Made by a program: the position numbers and the translations under genes
Notes under the pieces: generated by a model
The model's input: only the letters and a program-made list of their open reading frames with translations
Database searches by the model: none
Told to the model about the DNA's origin: nothing
DNA from: Pandoraea pnomenusa
Lineage (GTDB): Bacteria > Pseudomonadota > Gammaproteobacteria > Burkholderiales > Burkholderiaceae
Assembly (NCBI RefSeq): GCF_000767615.3
Contig: NZ_CP009553.3
Span: 930,001-994,000, forward strand
Direction: 5' to 3'
Length of the DNA: 64,000 nt
Shown here: piece after piece, positions 43,650 to 52,520 of the stretch
Numbering within the stretch: the stretch's first letter is position 1
Layout of the letters: every line of letters begins with the position of its first letter

Positions 43650-44843
43650 ATGATCATCACGTCGCTGCTCGATACCGATCTCTACAAGTTCACGATGATG
43701 CAGGTCGTCCTGCATCACTTCCCGGCCGCGCAGGTCGAATACCGCTTCAAGTGCCGCACCGAAGGCGTCGACCTCACGCCGTACGTCGACGAGATTCGCG
43801 ACGAGATCCGCTTGCTTTGCGGCCTGCGCTTCACCGAGTCCGAGCTGCGCTACCTCGCAGGCATGCGCTTCATCAAGAGCGACTTCATCGACTTTCTCGA
43901 CCTGTTTCATCTCAACGAGAAGTACATCACGGTGCAGCCGTCGCCGAAGGGCAACGGCGAGATCGACATCGCGATCCGGGGGCCCTGGCTGCACACGATC
44001 CTGTTCGAGATTCCGGTGCTGGCCATCGTCAACGAGGTGTATTTCCGCAATACGCAGCGCACACCGGCCTATCAGGAGGGGCGTCAGCGTCTCAGGGACA
44101 AGATCTGCATGCTCGCCGAGCGCGTGGACTATCGTGACTGCAAGATCGCCGACTATGGCACGCGGCGCCGCTTCTCGAAGGAGTGGCACGAGGAGGTGAT
44201 TCTCAGGCTGCGAGACGAGCTGGGCGAACAGTTCGCGGGAACGAGCAACGTGTACTACGCGCTCAAGCACGGACTTACGCCGCTGGGTACCATGGCGCAC
44301 GAGTATCTGCAGGCATGCCAGGCGCTCGGGCCGCGTCTTCGCGACTCGCAGATCTTCGGCTTCGAGACCTGGGCGAAGGAGTATCGCGGCGACCTGGGCA
44401 TCGCACTCTCGGACGTCTACGGCATGTCGGCGTTCCTGCGCGATTTCGATATGTATTTCTGCAAGCTTTTCGACGGGGCGCGGCACGATTCCGGCGATCC
44501 GTTCGCGTGGGGCGAACGCCTGCTCGAGCACTACGCGCAGAATCGTGTCGATGCGCGCACCAAGACGATGATCTTCTCGGACGGTCTCGACATTCCGAAG
44601 GTCCTGCAGCTCTTCGAGCGTTTTCGCGATCGCTGCAAGCTCGCGTTCGGTGTGGGCACGAACCTGACCAACGATCTCGGCTATCAGCCGTTGCAGATCG
44701 TCATCAAGATGGTGCGCTGCAACGGCCAGCCTGTGGCGAAACTGTCGGACTCGCCGGGCAAGAACATGTGCGAGGACGACGCCTACCTAGCCTATCTGCG
44801 TCAGGTCTTCGAGATCGCACCCATGCCGGAAGCCGGCGCCTGA
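43650..44843 (+). CDS. pncB: Nicotinate phosphoribosyltransferase PncB
   Basis: A 397-residue enzyme of NAD salvage. It makes nicotinate mononucleotide from nicotinate and PRPP with ATP. The start [20 protein letters not shown] is diagnostic. Other marks: [29 protein letters not shown] (near the phosphorylated His region), [20 protein letters not shown], and [20 protein letters not shown]. The long open frame upstream is not coding. Length is normal. Confidence 0.95.
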   Translation: MIITSLLDTDLYKFTMMQVVLHHFPAAQVEYRFKCRTEGVDLTPYVDEIRDEIRLLCGLRFTESELRYLAGMRFIKSDFIDFLDLFHLNEKYITVQPSPKGNGEIDIAIRGPWLHTILFEIPVLAIVNEVYFRNTQRTPAYQEGRQRLRDKICMLAERVDYRDCKIADYGTRRRFSKEWHEEVILRLRDELGEQFAGTSNVYYALKHGLTPLGTMAHEYLQACQALGPRLRDSQIFGFETWAKEYRGDLGIALSDVYGMSAFLRDFDMYFCKLFDGARHDSGDPFAWGERLLEHYAQNRVDARTKTMIFSDGLDIPKVLQLFERFRDRCKLAFGVGTNLTNDLGYQPLQIVIKMVRCNGQPVAKLSDSPGKNMCEDDAYLAYLRQVFEIAPMPEAGA

Positions 44844-45025
44844 CGGCACGGCGGATACGACCGGGGCGCCGAAGGGGTTCGCCGCGATGTGAAGGCGGAA
44901 ATGACTGGCGGAAATGACGACGCGTGTGGCGGCGGGCGTGGAAGGTCGGCCCGGCCGGTTCCGACGCGGGGTGCAGACCCTTCCGATTGTGCGCGAACGC
45001 CGGTCGTTCGCCCGAGGGCAACCGC

Positions 45026-45031
45026 TATAAT
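45026..45031 (+). promoter_or_regulatory. Candidate -10 box upstream of the LUD gene
   Basis: TATAAT is a perfect -10 hexamer in the 304-bp spacer (44844-45147), but the -35 region (about 45003-45008) is weak. Transcription would begin near 45038, giving a leader of about 110 nt. A 12-mer, ggcggaaatgac, is duplicated at 44895-44906 and 44908-44919. Confidence 0.45.
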
Positions 45032-45147
45032 TGCGCATCGCCCGCCGGCTTCGATGCCGGCGGCCTCGCGATGACAAGAGACACCCCGAGAGACGACAGG
45101 CGACGACATCGGCAGCAGTCCGACGCGTCGGCTTCACAGGACAGACC

Positions 45148-45810
45148 ATGGATACCTCCGACGCCCGCAATCGCATCTTTGCCCGCATTCGCAACGCTCA
45201 GCATCGTCCCGATGTCGCCCGTGCGAACGAGCAGGCGGACGCCGAAGACTACCTCGCGCGGCATCCGCAAGGACCGCGCCCGGCCATGACGGGCGACCTC
45301 GTTGCCACCTTCATCGCGAAGGCCGAAGCGCTATCCACCACGATTGCGCGCGTGCCCGCCATGCAGGACGTTCCCGCCGCCGCCGCGACCTACCTGCAAG
45401 CGAACGGCCTCGCGACCCGGGCCGTCGCGTGGCCGACGCTGCGTGAGCTCGACTGGGCCGGCGCAGGTTGTCAGCTGGAATTCCGCAAGCCGCACGGCGA
45501 CGATATGGTCGGCGTCACCGGCTGCTTCTGCGCCATCGCCGAGACCGGCGCGCTGATGATGATGTCAGGGCCAGAGACGTTCGCGTCGGCAACGCTGCTG
45601 CCCGAGACCCACATCGCGATCGTGCCGGCCTCGCGCATCGTGGCCGGTCATGAAGATGGCTTTGCGCTGATGCGAAGCGAGCGCGGACAGCTCTCGCGTG
45701 CGACCAATTTCATCGCCGGCCCGTCGCGAACGGCCGACATCGAACAGACGCTGGTGCTGGGTGCCCATGGCCCGTACCGCGTTCACGTCATCATCGTCGA
45801 CGGCGCCTGA
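45148..45810 (+). CDS. lutC: LUD-domain (LutC/LldG-type) protein
   Basis: A 220-residue protein. LutC is one of three components of a lactate-utilisation complex (LutABC); LUD proteins also occur alone. Marks: VGVTGCFCAIAETGALMM, LLPETHIAIVPASRIV and the C-terminal GAHGPYRVHVIIVDGA. AGGAC precedes the ATG at 45148. No lutA or lutB gene is near; the flanking genes are pncB and an antiporter. The symbol is by family, so a role in lactate use here is not proven. Confidence 0.75.
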   Translation: MDTSDARNRIFARIRNAQHRPDVARANEQADAEDYLARHPQGPRPAMTGDLVATFIAKAEALSTTIARVPAMQDVPAAAATYLQANGLATRAVAWPTLRELDWAGAGCQLEFRKPHGDDMVGVTGCFCAIAETGALMMMSGPETFASATLLPETHIAIVPASRIVAGHEDGFALMRSERGQLSRATNFIAGPSRTADIEQTLVLGAHGPYRVHVIIVDGA

Positions 45811-45996
45811 CGCGCGGCGTCGCAAGCGCAACGCCGGATCGAAGGCGTCGTTGTCCCGGCAGCCGGCGGCGGTCGCGCGGGCGCCGCGCGCCGAAGCGGA
45901 CCGGGCGAACGTTGGCTTGCACGGGCGCGCGAACCGACTAACGTGAGCCCACCGGGGCTGTCGGGATTGGTGCATCCAGCGATGTTGTGCCTAAGT

Positions 45997-46012
45997 TTGG
46001 GAAATTTCCCAA
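45997..46012. promoter_or_regulatory. 16-bp perfect palindrome upstream of the antiporter
   Basis: TTGGGAAATTTCCCAA is perfectly palindromic and AT-rich at its centre, 75 bp before the antiporter ATG. It is a likely operator for an unknown regulator. Confidence 0.6.
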
Positions 46013-46045
46013 GCTCGTGCGGCTTCGGGCACTCCGGGGCCGGCG

Positions 46046-46064
46046 TCGACTCGTACCGAGTCGA
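46046..46064 (+). promoter_or_regulatory. Leader hairpin just before the antiporter ribosome site
   Basis: TCGACTCG (46046-46053) pairs with CGAGTCGA (46057-46064) over TAC, 23 bp upstream of the ATG. It may affect translation or serve as a protein site. Confidence 0.45.
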
Positions 46065-46087
46065 TCTTCAATGAACAGGAACCAGCA

Positions 46088-47506
46088 ATGCACAAGGGGA
46101 TTTGGGGTGCGTCGGCAGCAACGGCGCTAATGTTGGCGAGCCCGGTGGCGCGCGCCGCCGGACCGGACGGCGCGCAACTCGTTGCGTGGTGGGGGCTGCC
46201 GTTCGCGGGCCTGCTGCTCTCGATCGCACTCGGGCCGCTGCTTGCGCCCGCGTTCTGGCATCACCACTTCGGCAAGATCGCGGCGTTCTGGGGCGCGGCG
46301 TTTCTCGTACCGTTCGCGGCGGCGTTCGGCGTCGGGGCCGCGTGGTATGGCGCGGTGCACGCCGTGGTCGCCGAGTACATTCCATTCGTCGTGCTGCTCA
46401 CGGCATTGTTTACCACCGCGGGCGGCATCTGTGTGCACGGCAACCTGCGTGGCGGTCCCTGGCTCAACACCGGATTGCTCACGCTCGGCACGATTCTGGC
46501 GAGCATCATGGGCACCACGGGGGCGGCCATGCTGCTGATTCGCCCGCTGATTCGCGCTAACGACAACCGCAAGCACAACGTGCACGTGGTCGTGTTCTTC
46601 ATTTTCCTCGTGGCAAACGCCGGGGGCTCGCTCACGCCGCTGGGCGATCCGCCGTTGTTCCTCGGCTTTCTGCAGGGGGTCGACTTCTTCTGGACGACGG
46701 CCCATATCTGGCCTGAAACGCTGTTCATCTGCGTGACGCTGTTGCTGCTGTTCTTCCTGATCGATGCGTATCACTTCCGCCAGAAGGGCGAACGTCTCAT
46801 CGAGGAACTCGATCCGACGCCACACGCCGCGCCGCTGCGTCTCGAAGGCAAGCGCAATTTCGTGCTGCTCGCGGCCGCCGTCGGGTTGGTGCTCATGAGC
46901 GGCCTGTGGAAGCCGGGCGTGACGTTCGATGTCTTCGGCACGCACGTCGAGCTTCAGAACATCGCCCGTGACGTCGGGTTGATCGTGGTGACGCTCATTT
47001 CACTCGCGATCACGCCGCGCACCGCTCGCGAAGGCAACGGATTCAACTGGGAGCCGATGAAGGAAGTCGCCAAGCTGTTTGCCGGCATTTTCCTGACGAT
47101 CATCCCGGTGGTGGCCATTCTGCGCGCGGGGGAAGCCGGCGCACTCGGCTGGGTCGTGCGTCTGGTCACCGGCGCCAACGGCGCACCGGACAACGACATG
47201 TATTTCTGGGCGACGGGGCTGCTGTCGTCGTTCCTCGACAACGCGCCGACCTACCTGGTGTTTTTCAATACCGCCGGCGGCGACGCCGCCACGTTGATGA
47301 CTTCCGGTGCCGCCACGCTCGCCGCGATCTCGGCGGGGGCAGTGTTCATGGGAGCGAACACGTACATCGGCAATGCGCCGAACTTCATGGTCAAAGCCAT
47401 TGCCGAGCAGCGCGGTATTCGCATGCCAAGCTTCTTTGGCTATATGCTGTGGTCGGGGTCGATCCTGCTGCCGCTGTTCGTCCTGACGACCCTGATATTC
47501 TTCTGA
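46088..47506 (+). CDS. Sodium:proton antiporter / CitMHS-type transporter
   Basis: A 472-residue membrane protein with an N-terminal signal-like segment (GASAATALMLASPVARA) and about 12 TM helices. Repeated motifs such as GTTGAAMLLIRPLIRAND and VANAGGSLTPLGDPPLFLGF, then LDNAPTYLVFFNTAGG near the C-terminus, mark the CitMHS/ArsB-NhaD superfamily (two-repeat ion transporter fold). Substrate may be Na+/H+ or a carboxylate. It is followed 28 bp later by a 2-hydroxyacid dehydrogenase, which suggests a co-transcribed organic-acid function. Confidence 0.82.
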   Translation: MHKGIWGASAATALMLASPVARAAGPDGAQLVAWWGLPFAGLLLSIALGPLLAPAFWHHHFGKIAAFWGAAFLVPFAAAFGVGAAWYGAVHAVVAEYIPFVVLLTALFTTAGGICVHGNLRGGPWLNTGLLTLGTILASIMGTTGAAMLLIRPLIRANDNRKHNVHVVVFFIFLVANAGGSLTPLGDPPLFLGFLQGVDFFWTTAHIWPETLFICVTLLLLFFLIDAYHFRQKGERLIEELDPTPHAAPLRLEGKRNFVLLAAAVGLVLMSGLWKPGVTFDVFGTHVELQNIARDVGLIVVTLISLAITPRTAREGNGFNWEPMKEVAKLFAGIFLTIIPVVAILRAGEAGALGWVVRLVTGANGAPDNDMYFWATGLLSSFLDNAPTYLVFFNTAGGDAATLMTSGAATLAAISAGAVFMGANTYIGNAPNFMVKAIAEQRGIRMPSFFGYMLWSGSILLPLFVLTTLIFF

Positions 47507-47534
47507 CCCCGCGACCTTCCTTGCGAGACTCCTG

Positions 47535-48524
47535 GTGAAACCGAAGATCCTGGTAGCCCGAGCTATTTTTCCCGACGTGATCGAGCGTCTGGCGCAGTAT
47601 TTCGATGTGGAGCGCAACGACGCCGACACCGTGTTTTCGAGCGACGAACTGCGCGCGCGCCTGGCCGACAAGGCCGGTGCGATCACCACGGCGAGCGAGC
47701 GCATCGACGCGTCGGTGCTGGCCGGTGCGCCGCAGTTGCGCGTGGTGGCGAACATGGCGGTGGGCTATAACAACTTCGATATCGATGCGATGACCGCTGC
47801 CGGCGTCATGGCGACGAACACGCCCGACGTGCTCAACGAGACGACCGCGGACTTCGGCTGGGCATTGCTGATGGCGACCGCGCGCCGCGTGACGGAGTCG
47901 GAGCGCTGGCTTCGCGAAGGGCACTGGGACAAGTGGGCATATGACATGTTCCTGGGGGCCGACATTCATGGCAGCACGCTGGGCATCATCGGCATGGGAC
48001 GCATCGGGCAGGCGATCGCCCGTCGCGCCATGGGCTTCAACATGCGTGTCGTGTATCACAATCGATCGCGTCTCGACGCGGCGACGGAAGCTGCCTGCAA
48101 GGCGAGCTATCTCGACAAGGACGCGCTGCTGCGCACGGCCGATCACGTGATTCTGGTGTTGCCGTATTCGGCGGCAACGCATCATACGATCGGTGCCACG
48201 GAGCTGGCCATGATGAAGCCGACGGCGACGCTGGTGAACCTGGCTCGCGGCGGTATCGTCGACGACGCGGCGCTTGCCGCCGCGCTCGCGAAGCGGCAGA
48301 TTGCGGCGGCCGGGCTCGACGTCTTCGAGGGTGAGCCGAAGGTGCATCCCGCGTTGCTGCAGGTGCCCAACGTCGTGCTGACGCCGCATATCGCCAGCGC
48401 GTCCGCGGCGACACGTCGCGGCATGGCAAGTCTGGCGGCCGACAATCTGATCGCTGCGCTCGGTTTCGGTGCCGCCGCGGGCAAGCCGCCGTGCCTGCTC
48501 AATCCGGACGCCCGCAAGGCGTAA
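47535..48524 (+). CDS. D-2-hydroxyacid dehydrogenase (GhrB-like)
   Basis: A 329-residue NAD(P)-dependent enzyme of the glyoxylate/hydroxypyruvate reductase family. The Rossmann motif is GIIGMGRIGQAIARRA (about residues 151-166). The catalytic triad is Arg in NLARGGIVDD, Glu in FEGEPKVHP and His in LTPHIASAS. The start is GTG at 47535; no closer ATG fits. It could reduce glyoxylate or hydroxypyruvate, complementing the glycolate oxidase 10 kb away. It is 28 bp from the antiporter stop, so a two-gene unit is likely. Confidence 0.88.
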   Translation: MKPKILVARAIFPDVIERLAQYFDVERNDADTVFSSDELRARLADKAGAITTASERIDASVLAGAPQLRVVANMAVGYNNFDIDAMTAAGVMATNTPDVLNETTADFGWALLMATARRVTESERWLREGHWDKWAYDMFLGADIHGSTLGIIGMGRIGQAIARRAMGFNMRVVYHNRSRLDAATEAACKASYLDKDALLRTADHVILVLPYSAATHHTIGATELAMMKPTATLVNLARGGIVDDAALAAALAKRQIAAAGLDVFEGEPKVHPALLQVPNVVLTPHIASASAATRRGMASLAADNLIAALGFGAAAGKPPCLLNPDARKA

Positions 48525-48590
48525 TCGCGCCGGGCATGCCCGACGCCTCTATGGGGCAGGACAGGAAGGTTCAACAGGAGTCGCAACGCG

Positions 48591-50054
48591 ATGGTGGAGA
48601 TGGTGTTGGTGGCGCTGGCAGCGCTGAATCTGTTGGCGATGATCGCGATCGCGGTGAAGGTCTGGCAGCGCGGTGGCGACGCGTCGCTTCGTGCAACGCT
48701 CGTCGATTCGCTCGCGAATGTGCGTGACGATTTGTTGCAGGCGGCAGATCGCAGCGAGCGCGGCTTGCGTCAGGAGTTCGCGGAAACGGCCCGCGCCGGG
48801 CGCGGTGAACAGAGCGCCCAAATGGCACAGTTCCAGCAGACGCTCGCCGCACAGATGACGAGCGTGGCCACGGTGCAGAACAATCAGATCGACGGCTTCG
48901 CCCAGCAGTTGGCGAAGCTCACCGAATCGAATGCGGCCCAGATCGAAGCGGTGCGGCAAAGTCTTGTGCTCAGCGGACAACAGATGCGCGAGGAGCAGGC
49001 GTCAACGCTGCGTCGGTTCGGTGAGGCGCAGCATCAGCAGTTGACGCAACTGGCGGAGGGCAACGAGCGGCGGCTGGCCGAGGTGCGCGCCACGCTCGAA
49101 CAAAAGCTCAAGGACATCGAGGTCAACAACGCGGCGAAGCTCGAGGAAATGCGCCGCACCGTCGACGAGAAGCTGCACGCAACGCTCGAGCAGCGGCTCG
49201 GTGAATCGTTCAAGCTCGTCTCCGACCGTCTGGAGCAGGTGCACCGCGGACTTGGCGAAATGCAGACGCTCGCGGCCGGGGTCGGCGACCTCAAGCGCGT
49301 GCTGACCAATGTGAAGACGCGAGGCATTTGGGGGGAAGTGCAGTTGCAGGCGCTGCTCGAACAGTTGCTCACGCCCGATCAATTCGCAAAGAACGTCGCG
49401 ACCCGTCCGGGAAGCGCTGAACGCGTGGAGTTCGCCATCGCATTGCCAGGCCAGAACGGCGACAGCAGCACGCCGGTCTGGCTGCCCATCGATGCCAAGT
49501 TCCCGCGCGAGGACTACGAGCGTTTGCTCGATGCACAGGAGCGCGCCGACCCGGTCGCGGTCGAAGAGGCGTCGAAGGCGCTCGAGACACGCATCCGCCT
49601 CGAAGCGAAAACCATTGCGGAGAAGTACCTCGCACCACCGCATACCACCGACTTCGCGTTGCTGTTCCTGCCCACGGAGGGGCTGTACGCGGAGGTGCTG
49701 CGGCGGCCGGGGCTCTCGGATCTCCTTCAGCGGGAATATCGCGTGACCGTGGCCGGCCCGACGACGCTGACCGCGTTGCTCAACAGCTTGCAGATGGGGT
49801 TCCGCACGCTCGCGATCGAGCGTCGCTCCAGCGAAGTGTGGCAGGTGCTGGGCGCCGTGAAGACGGAATTCACCAAGTTCGGCGACGTGCTCGCCAAGAC
49901 CAAGTCGCAACTCGAGACCGTCACCCGCTCCATCGACAAGGCCGAGGTTCGTACGCGCGCGATGGCGCGTCAGCTCAAGGCGGTGGAGGCGTTGCCGGGC
50001 GAGCAGGCTGTCGAAGTGCTCGGCGTAGAACTCGATACCGACGAGGACGCCTGA
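48591..50054 (+). CDS. rmuC: DNA recombination protein RmuC
   Basis: A 487-residue protein. An N-terminal TM segment (MVEMVLVALAALNLLAMIAI) anchors it; residues about 25-200 form a long coiled coil (Gln/Ala/Glu heptads). The C-terminal RmuC domain reads RGIWGEVQLQALLEQLLTPD and WLPIDAKFPREDYERLLDAQ. RmuC limits inversion of repeat sequences and has a nuclease-like fold. AGGAG precedes the ATG. It is followed immediately by a 9-bp tandem repeat array and faces the GNAT gene. Confidence 0.92.
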   Translation: MVEMVLVALAALNLLAMIAIAVKVWQRGGDASLRATLVDSLANVRDDLLQAADRSERGLRQEFAETARAGRGEQSAQMAQFQQTLAAQMTSVATVQNNQIDGFAQQLAKLTESNAAQIEAVRQSLVLSGQQMREEQASTLRRFGEAQHQQLTQLAEGNERRLAEVRATLEQKLKDIEVNNAAKLEEMRRTVDEKLHATLEQRLGESFKLVSDRLEQVHRGLGEMQTLAAGVGDLKRVLTNVKTRGIWGEVQLQALLEQLLTPDQFAKNVATRPGSAERVEFAIALPGQNGDSSTPVWLPIDAKFPREDYERLLDAQERADPVAVEEASKALETRIRLEAKTIAEKYLAPPHTTDFALLFLPTEGLYAEVLRRPGLSDLLQREYRVTVAGPTTLTALLNSLQMGFRTLAIERRSSEVWQVLGAVKTEFTKFGDVLAKTKSQLETVTRSIDKAEVRTRAMARQLKAVEALPGEQAVEVLGVELDTDEDA

Positions 50055-50105
50055 GCCGCCCGATCCGCCCGATCCGCCCGATCCGCCCGATCCGCCCGAT
50101 TCACC
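50055..50105. repeat. Tandem 9-bp repeat directly after rmuC
   Basis: Five copies of cgatccgcc (50061, 50070, 50079, 50088 and the altered cgattcacc at 50097) begin right after the rmuC stop. They fill most of the 61-bp convergent spacer where a terminator would be expected. Confidence 0.9.
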
Positions 50106-50115
50106 CGGCGGGGCC

Positions 50116-50604
50116 TCAGGCGTTGCCGCCCCCGGCGAAGCGTTCGAGCGCTTCGCCCGTCATGCGCACCACCCGCCAGTCGGGCAGCACGGTCGCCCCT
50201 TGCGACGCATAGAAGTCGATGGCCGGCTGATTCCAGTCGAGTACCGTCCACTCGAAGCGGGCACAGTTGCGCTCGACGGCAATCCGGGCCAGTGCGCGCA
50301 ACAGGGCCTGTCCAACGCCTTTGCCACGCATCGACGGCTGGACGTAGACGTCCTCGAGATACAGACCGCGTCGTCCGAGGAACGTGGAGAAGTTGTGGAA
50401 GTACAGCGCGTAGCCGACCACCTGGCCGTCCCATTGCGCGATCAGGCACTCCGCCGCGGGCGCGTTGCCGAATAGCGCTTCATGCACGCTTTCGGGCGTC
50501 GCTTCGAATATATCCAGCAGCTTTTCAAAGACAGCCAGTTCTCGCATCAGGCCATGAATGGCGCCGACGTCGTCGGCCGTGGCAGCACGCAGGGTAAGGG
50601 ACAT
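50116..50604 (-). CDS. GNAT family N-acetyltransferase
   Basis: A 162-residue acetyltransferase. Motif A is shown by VYVQPSMRGKGVGQALLRAL (acetyl-CoA pyrophosphate loop Q/RxxGxG). The beta-4/5 pattern YALYFHNFSTFLGRRGLYLE and the late Tyr in DFYASQGATVL resemble the spermidine/diamine acetyltransferase (SAT) group. It is cytoplasmic. The likely acceptor is a polyamine or thialysine-like amine, but the substrate is not proven. It lies convergent with rmuC. Confidence 0.87.
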   Translation of the reverse strand: MSLTLRAATADDVGAIHGLMRELAVFEKLLDIFEATPESVHEALFGNAPAAECLIAQWDGQVVGYALYFHNFSTFLGRRGLYLEDVYVQPSMRGKGVGQALLRALARIAVERNCARFEWTVLDWNQPAIDFYASQGATVLPDWRVVRMTGEALERFAGGGNA

Positions 50605-50725
50605 GGGGCAGGGGCAAATGAGGAAATGCAGGAATGGGGAATGCGCACGTGCGCACGGAGATGGACGGCAGGCGGCCTCGGCGATCCGGTTGTCGATCGA
50701 ACGCCGTCGGCCGCCGTTGCGGGCG

Positions 50726-51028
50726 TCAGTACTCGTCTTCCGGTGCGTCGCTCAAGGCGATCTCGATGCCGCCGAAGCGCTCCGCGACCCAGTTATAGGC
50801 GTGGCAGGCGATCCAGAGCAGCACGAAGCCCACGATGGCGTTGAGCACCAGCGCGGAAATGAAGGCCAGGCCAGGCAGTTCGCCATAGCGCAGGAATGCC
50901 GCCAGGAAGGCGAGCAGCACCAGCGGAATACTGAACGTGAGATAGACCAGCACCAGCGCCTTGGCCGTCTGGCCCGGGCTGATGTACGTGATCTGCTTTT
51001 TCGTTGTCGTTGTCGTTGTCGTGGTCAT
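50726..51028 (-). CDS. Small DUF3566-like membrane protein
   Basis: A 100-residue protein with two TM segments (AKALVLVYLTFSIPLVLLAF and ALVLNAIVGFVLLWIACH) and the tail YNWVAERFGGIEIAL. That pattern recalls small DUF3566-type proteins. It opens with a poly-threonine run (MTTTTTTTTKK) encoded by an acaacg hexanucleotide repeat. The function is unknown. The repeat is in frame and cannot shift the reading frame by unit loss. Confidence 0.65.
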   Translation of the reverse strand: MTTTTTTTTKKQITYISPGQTAKALVLVYLTFSIPLVLLAFLAAFLRYGELPGLAFISALVLNAIVGFVLLWIACHAYNWVAERFGGIEIALSDAPEDEY

Positions 51029-51138
51029 TGACGTGTGCTTTCTGTGTTGCCGTCATCGTCGAAGCGCCGACGCCGGCGATTTGTTGTTATTTCGTTGCTT
51101 CGCTTTGGAAAAAATCCGAGGGTCGTTCGCCGTTCGCG

Positions 51139-52422
51139 TCACACCAGTCCGTCAAACGCGATGACGTCGACCGGTTCGCCGGCCTTGACGTCGCCGCGCG
51201 CAGTCCCCAACGTGACGAAGCAGTTGGCTTCGCTCATCGTGCGCAGGATGCCGGCGCTTTGCGCATCGGCCACGGTGACCTGCCAGCGCCCGTGATCGTC
51301 GGGCGCGAGCACGCCGCGCAGGAATTCGGTGCGCCCGGGACGCTTCGCGATGGCCGTGGCCGACGGCACCGGCAGGCTCGGCGTAATTTGCGGCTCGGCG
51401 CCCATCAATGCGAACAGGCCGTCGCGGACCAGGTGGTAAAACGAAGCCATCACGGCCGCCGGATTGCCCGGCAGCCCGAACAACAAGGCGCGGTGACCTT
51501 CACTCTCGAGTTCGCCGAACGCAAACGGTCGGCCCGGACGCATCGCCATCTTCCAGAACACGACGTTGCCCAGGCGCGCCATCATCTCGCGCGTGAAATC
51601 GGCCTCGCCAACGGACACGCCGCCCGAGGTGATAACGGCATCGGCATCGCGGCACGCGTTGCGCAAGGTGTCTTCAATGGCTTGCGGATCGTCGCGCACC
51701 ACGCCGAGATCGAGCACCTCGACGCCCAAACGCGTCAGCATGCCAAAAAGGGTGTAACGGTTGCTGTCGTACAGATTGCCCGGCGCCAGCGGCTCGCCCA
51801 CCGAGCGAAGTTCGTCGCCGGTCGAGAAGAACGCCACGCGAATGCGGCGGCGCACCGGCACCTCGGCCACGCCAAGCGAGGCCAGCAGCCCGAGCGCGGC
51901 CGGACGCAGGCGCTTGCCCGCATGCAGCGCAGGGTGACCGACCGCCAGATCTTCGCCGACGTGGCGCACGTGACGGCCGGGTGTGACGGCATTCGCGGCG
52001 AAGGTGACGATTTCCGTGTCGCCTTCGCGCTGCACCTGCTCCTGGGGGATGACCGTGTCGCAGCCTGTCGGCAGCAAGGCGCCGGTCATGATGCGTATGC
52101 AGTCGCCAGCGCCTACGTCACCCTCGAACGGATGGCCGGCGAACGAGCGGCCCGCCACGCGCAGGCGCACGTTGCCGCCTGCGGCAAGGGCGCGACTGTG
52201 AAAGGCGTAGCCGTCCATCGCGGCGTTTTCGAACGCGGGGACGTCGAGCGGGGAAATCACGTCGCGGCCGAGTACCCGGCCCAACGCGCTGCGAACGGCA
52301 ACCTGCTCGATGGCGGACACGGGACACGCGGTGCGCGCGATGATGGCGCGCGCCAATTCGACCGTCATGTGGTTGGGGTCGTAGGCCGGCAAGCCGGCCA
52401 GGGCTTCGTCTAGTGTTGTCAT
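51139..52422 (-). CDS. moeA: Molybdopterin molybdotransferase MoeA
   Basis: A 427-residue enzyme that inserts molybdate into adenylated molybdopterin. Domains run in MoeA order: FENAAMDGYAFHSRA, IRIMTGALLPTGCDTVIPQE, the MogA-like core STGDELRSVGEPLAPGNLYD with TSGGVSVGEADF and LFGLPGNPAAVM, and a C-terminal beta domain. The ATG at 52422 (MTTLDEALAG) fits the family. mobA, one hypothetical gene and moaA are encoded upstream on the same strand, a Mo-cofactor cluster. Confidence 0.94.
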   Translation of the reverse strand: MTTLDEALAGLPAYDPNHMTVELARAIIARTACPVSAIEQVAVRSALGRVLGRDVISPLDVPAFENAAMDGYAFHSRALAAGGNVRLRVAGRSFAGHPFEGDVGAGDCIRIMTGALLPTGCDTVIPQEQVQREGDTEIVTFAANAVTPGRHVRHVGEDLAVGHPALHAGKRLRPAALGLLASLGVAEVPVRRRIRVAFFSTGDELRSVGEPLAPGNLYDSNRYTLFGMLTRLGVEVLDLGVVRDDPQAIEDTLRNACRDADAVITSGGVSVGEADFTREMMARLGNVVFWKMAMRPGRPFAFGELESEGHRALLFGLPGNPAAVMASFYHLVRDGLFALMGAEPQITPSLPVPSATAIAKRPGRTEFLRGVLAPDDHGRWQVTVADAQSAGILRTMSEANCFVTLGTARGDVKAGEPVDVIAFDGLV

Positions 52423-52520
52423 CGGTGTGGCGTCGTCATCCGGCTCGCTTTCGGCTTGAGTCCGGCATGAATCCCGTAAAAGCGGTGGCGACGGAACGGG
52501 CTGCGTCGGAACCCGGAGCG

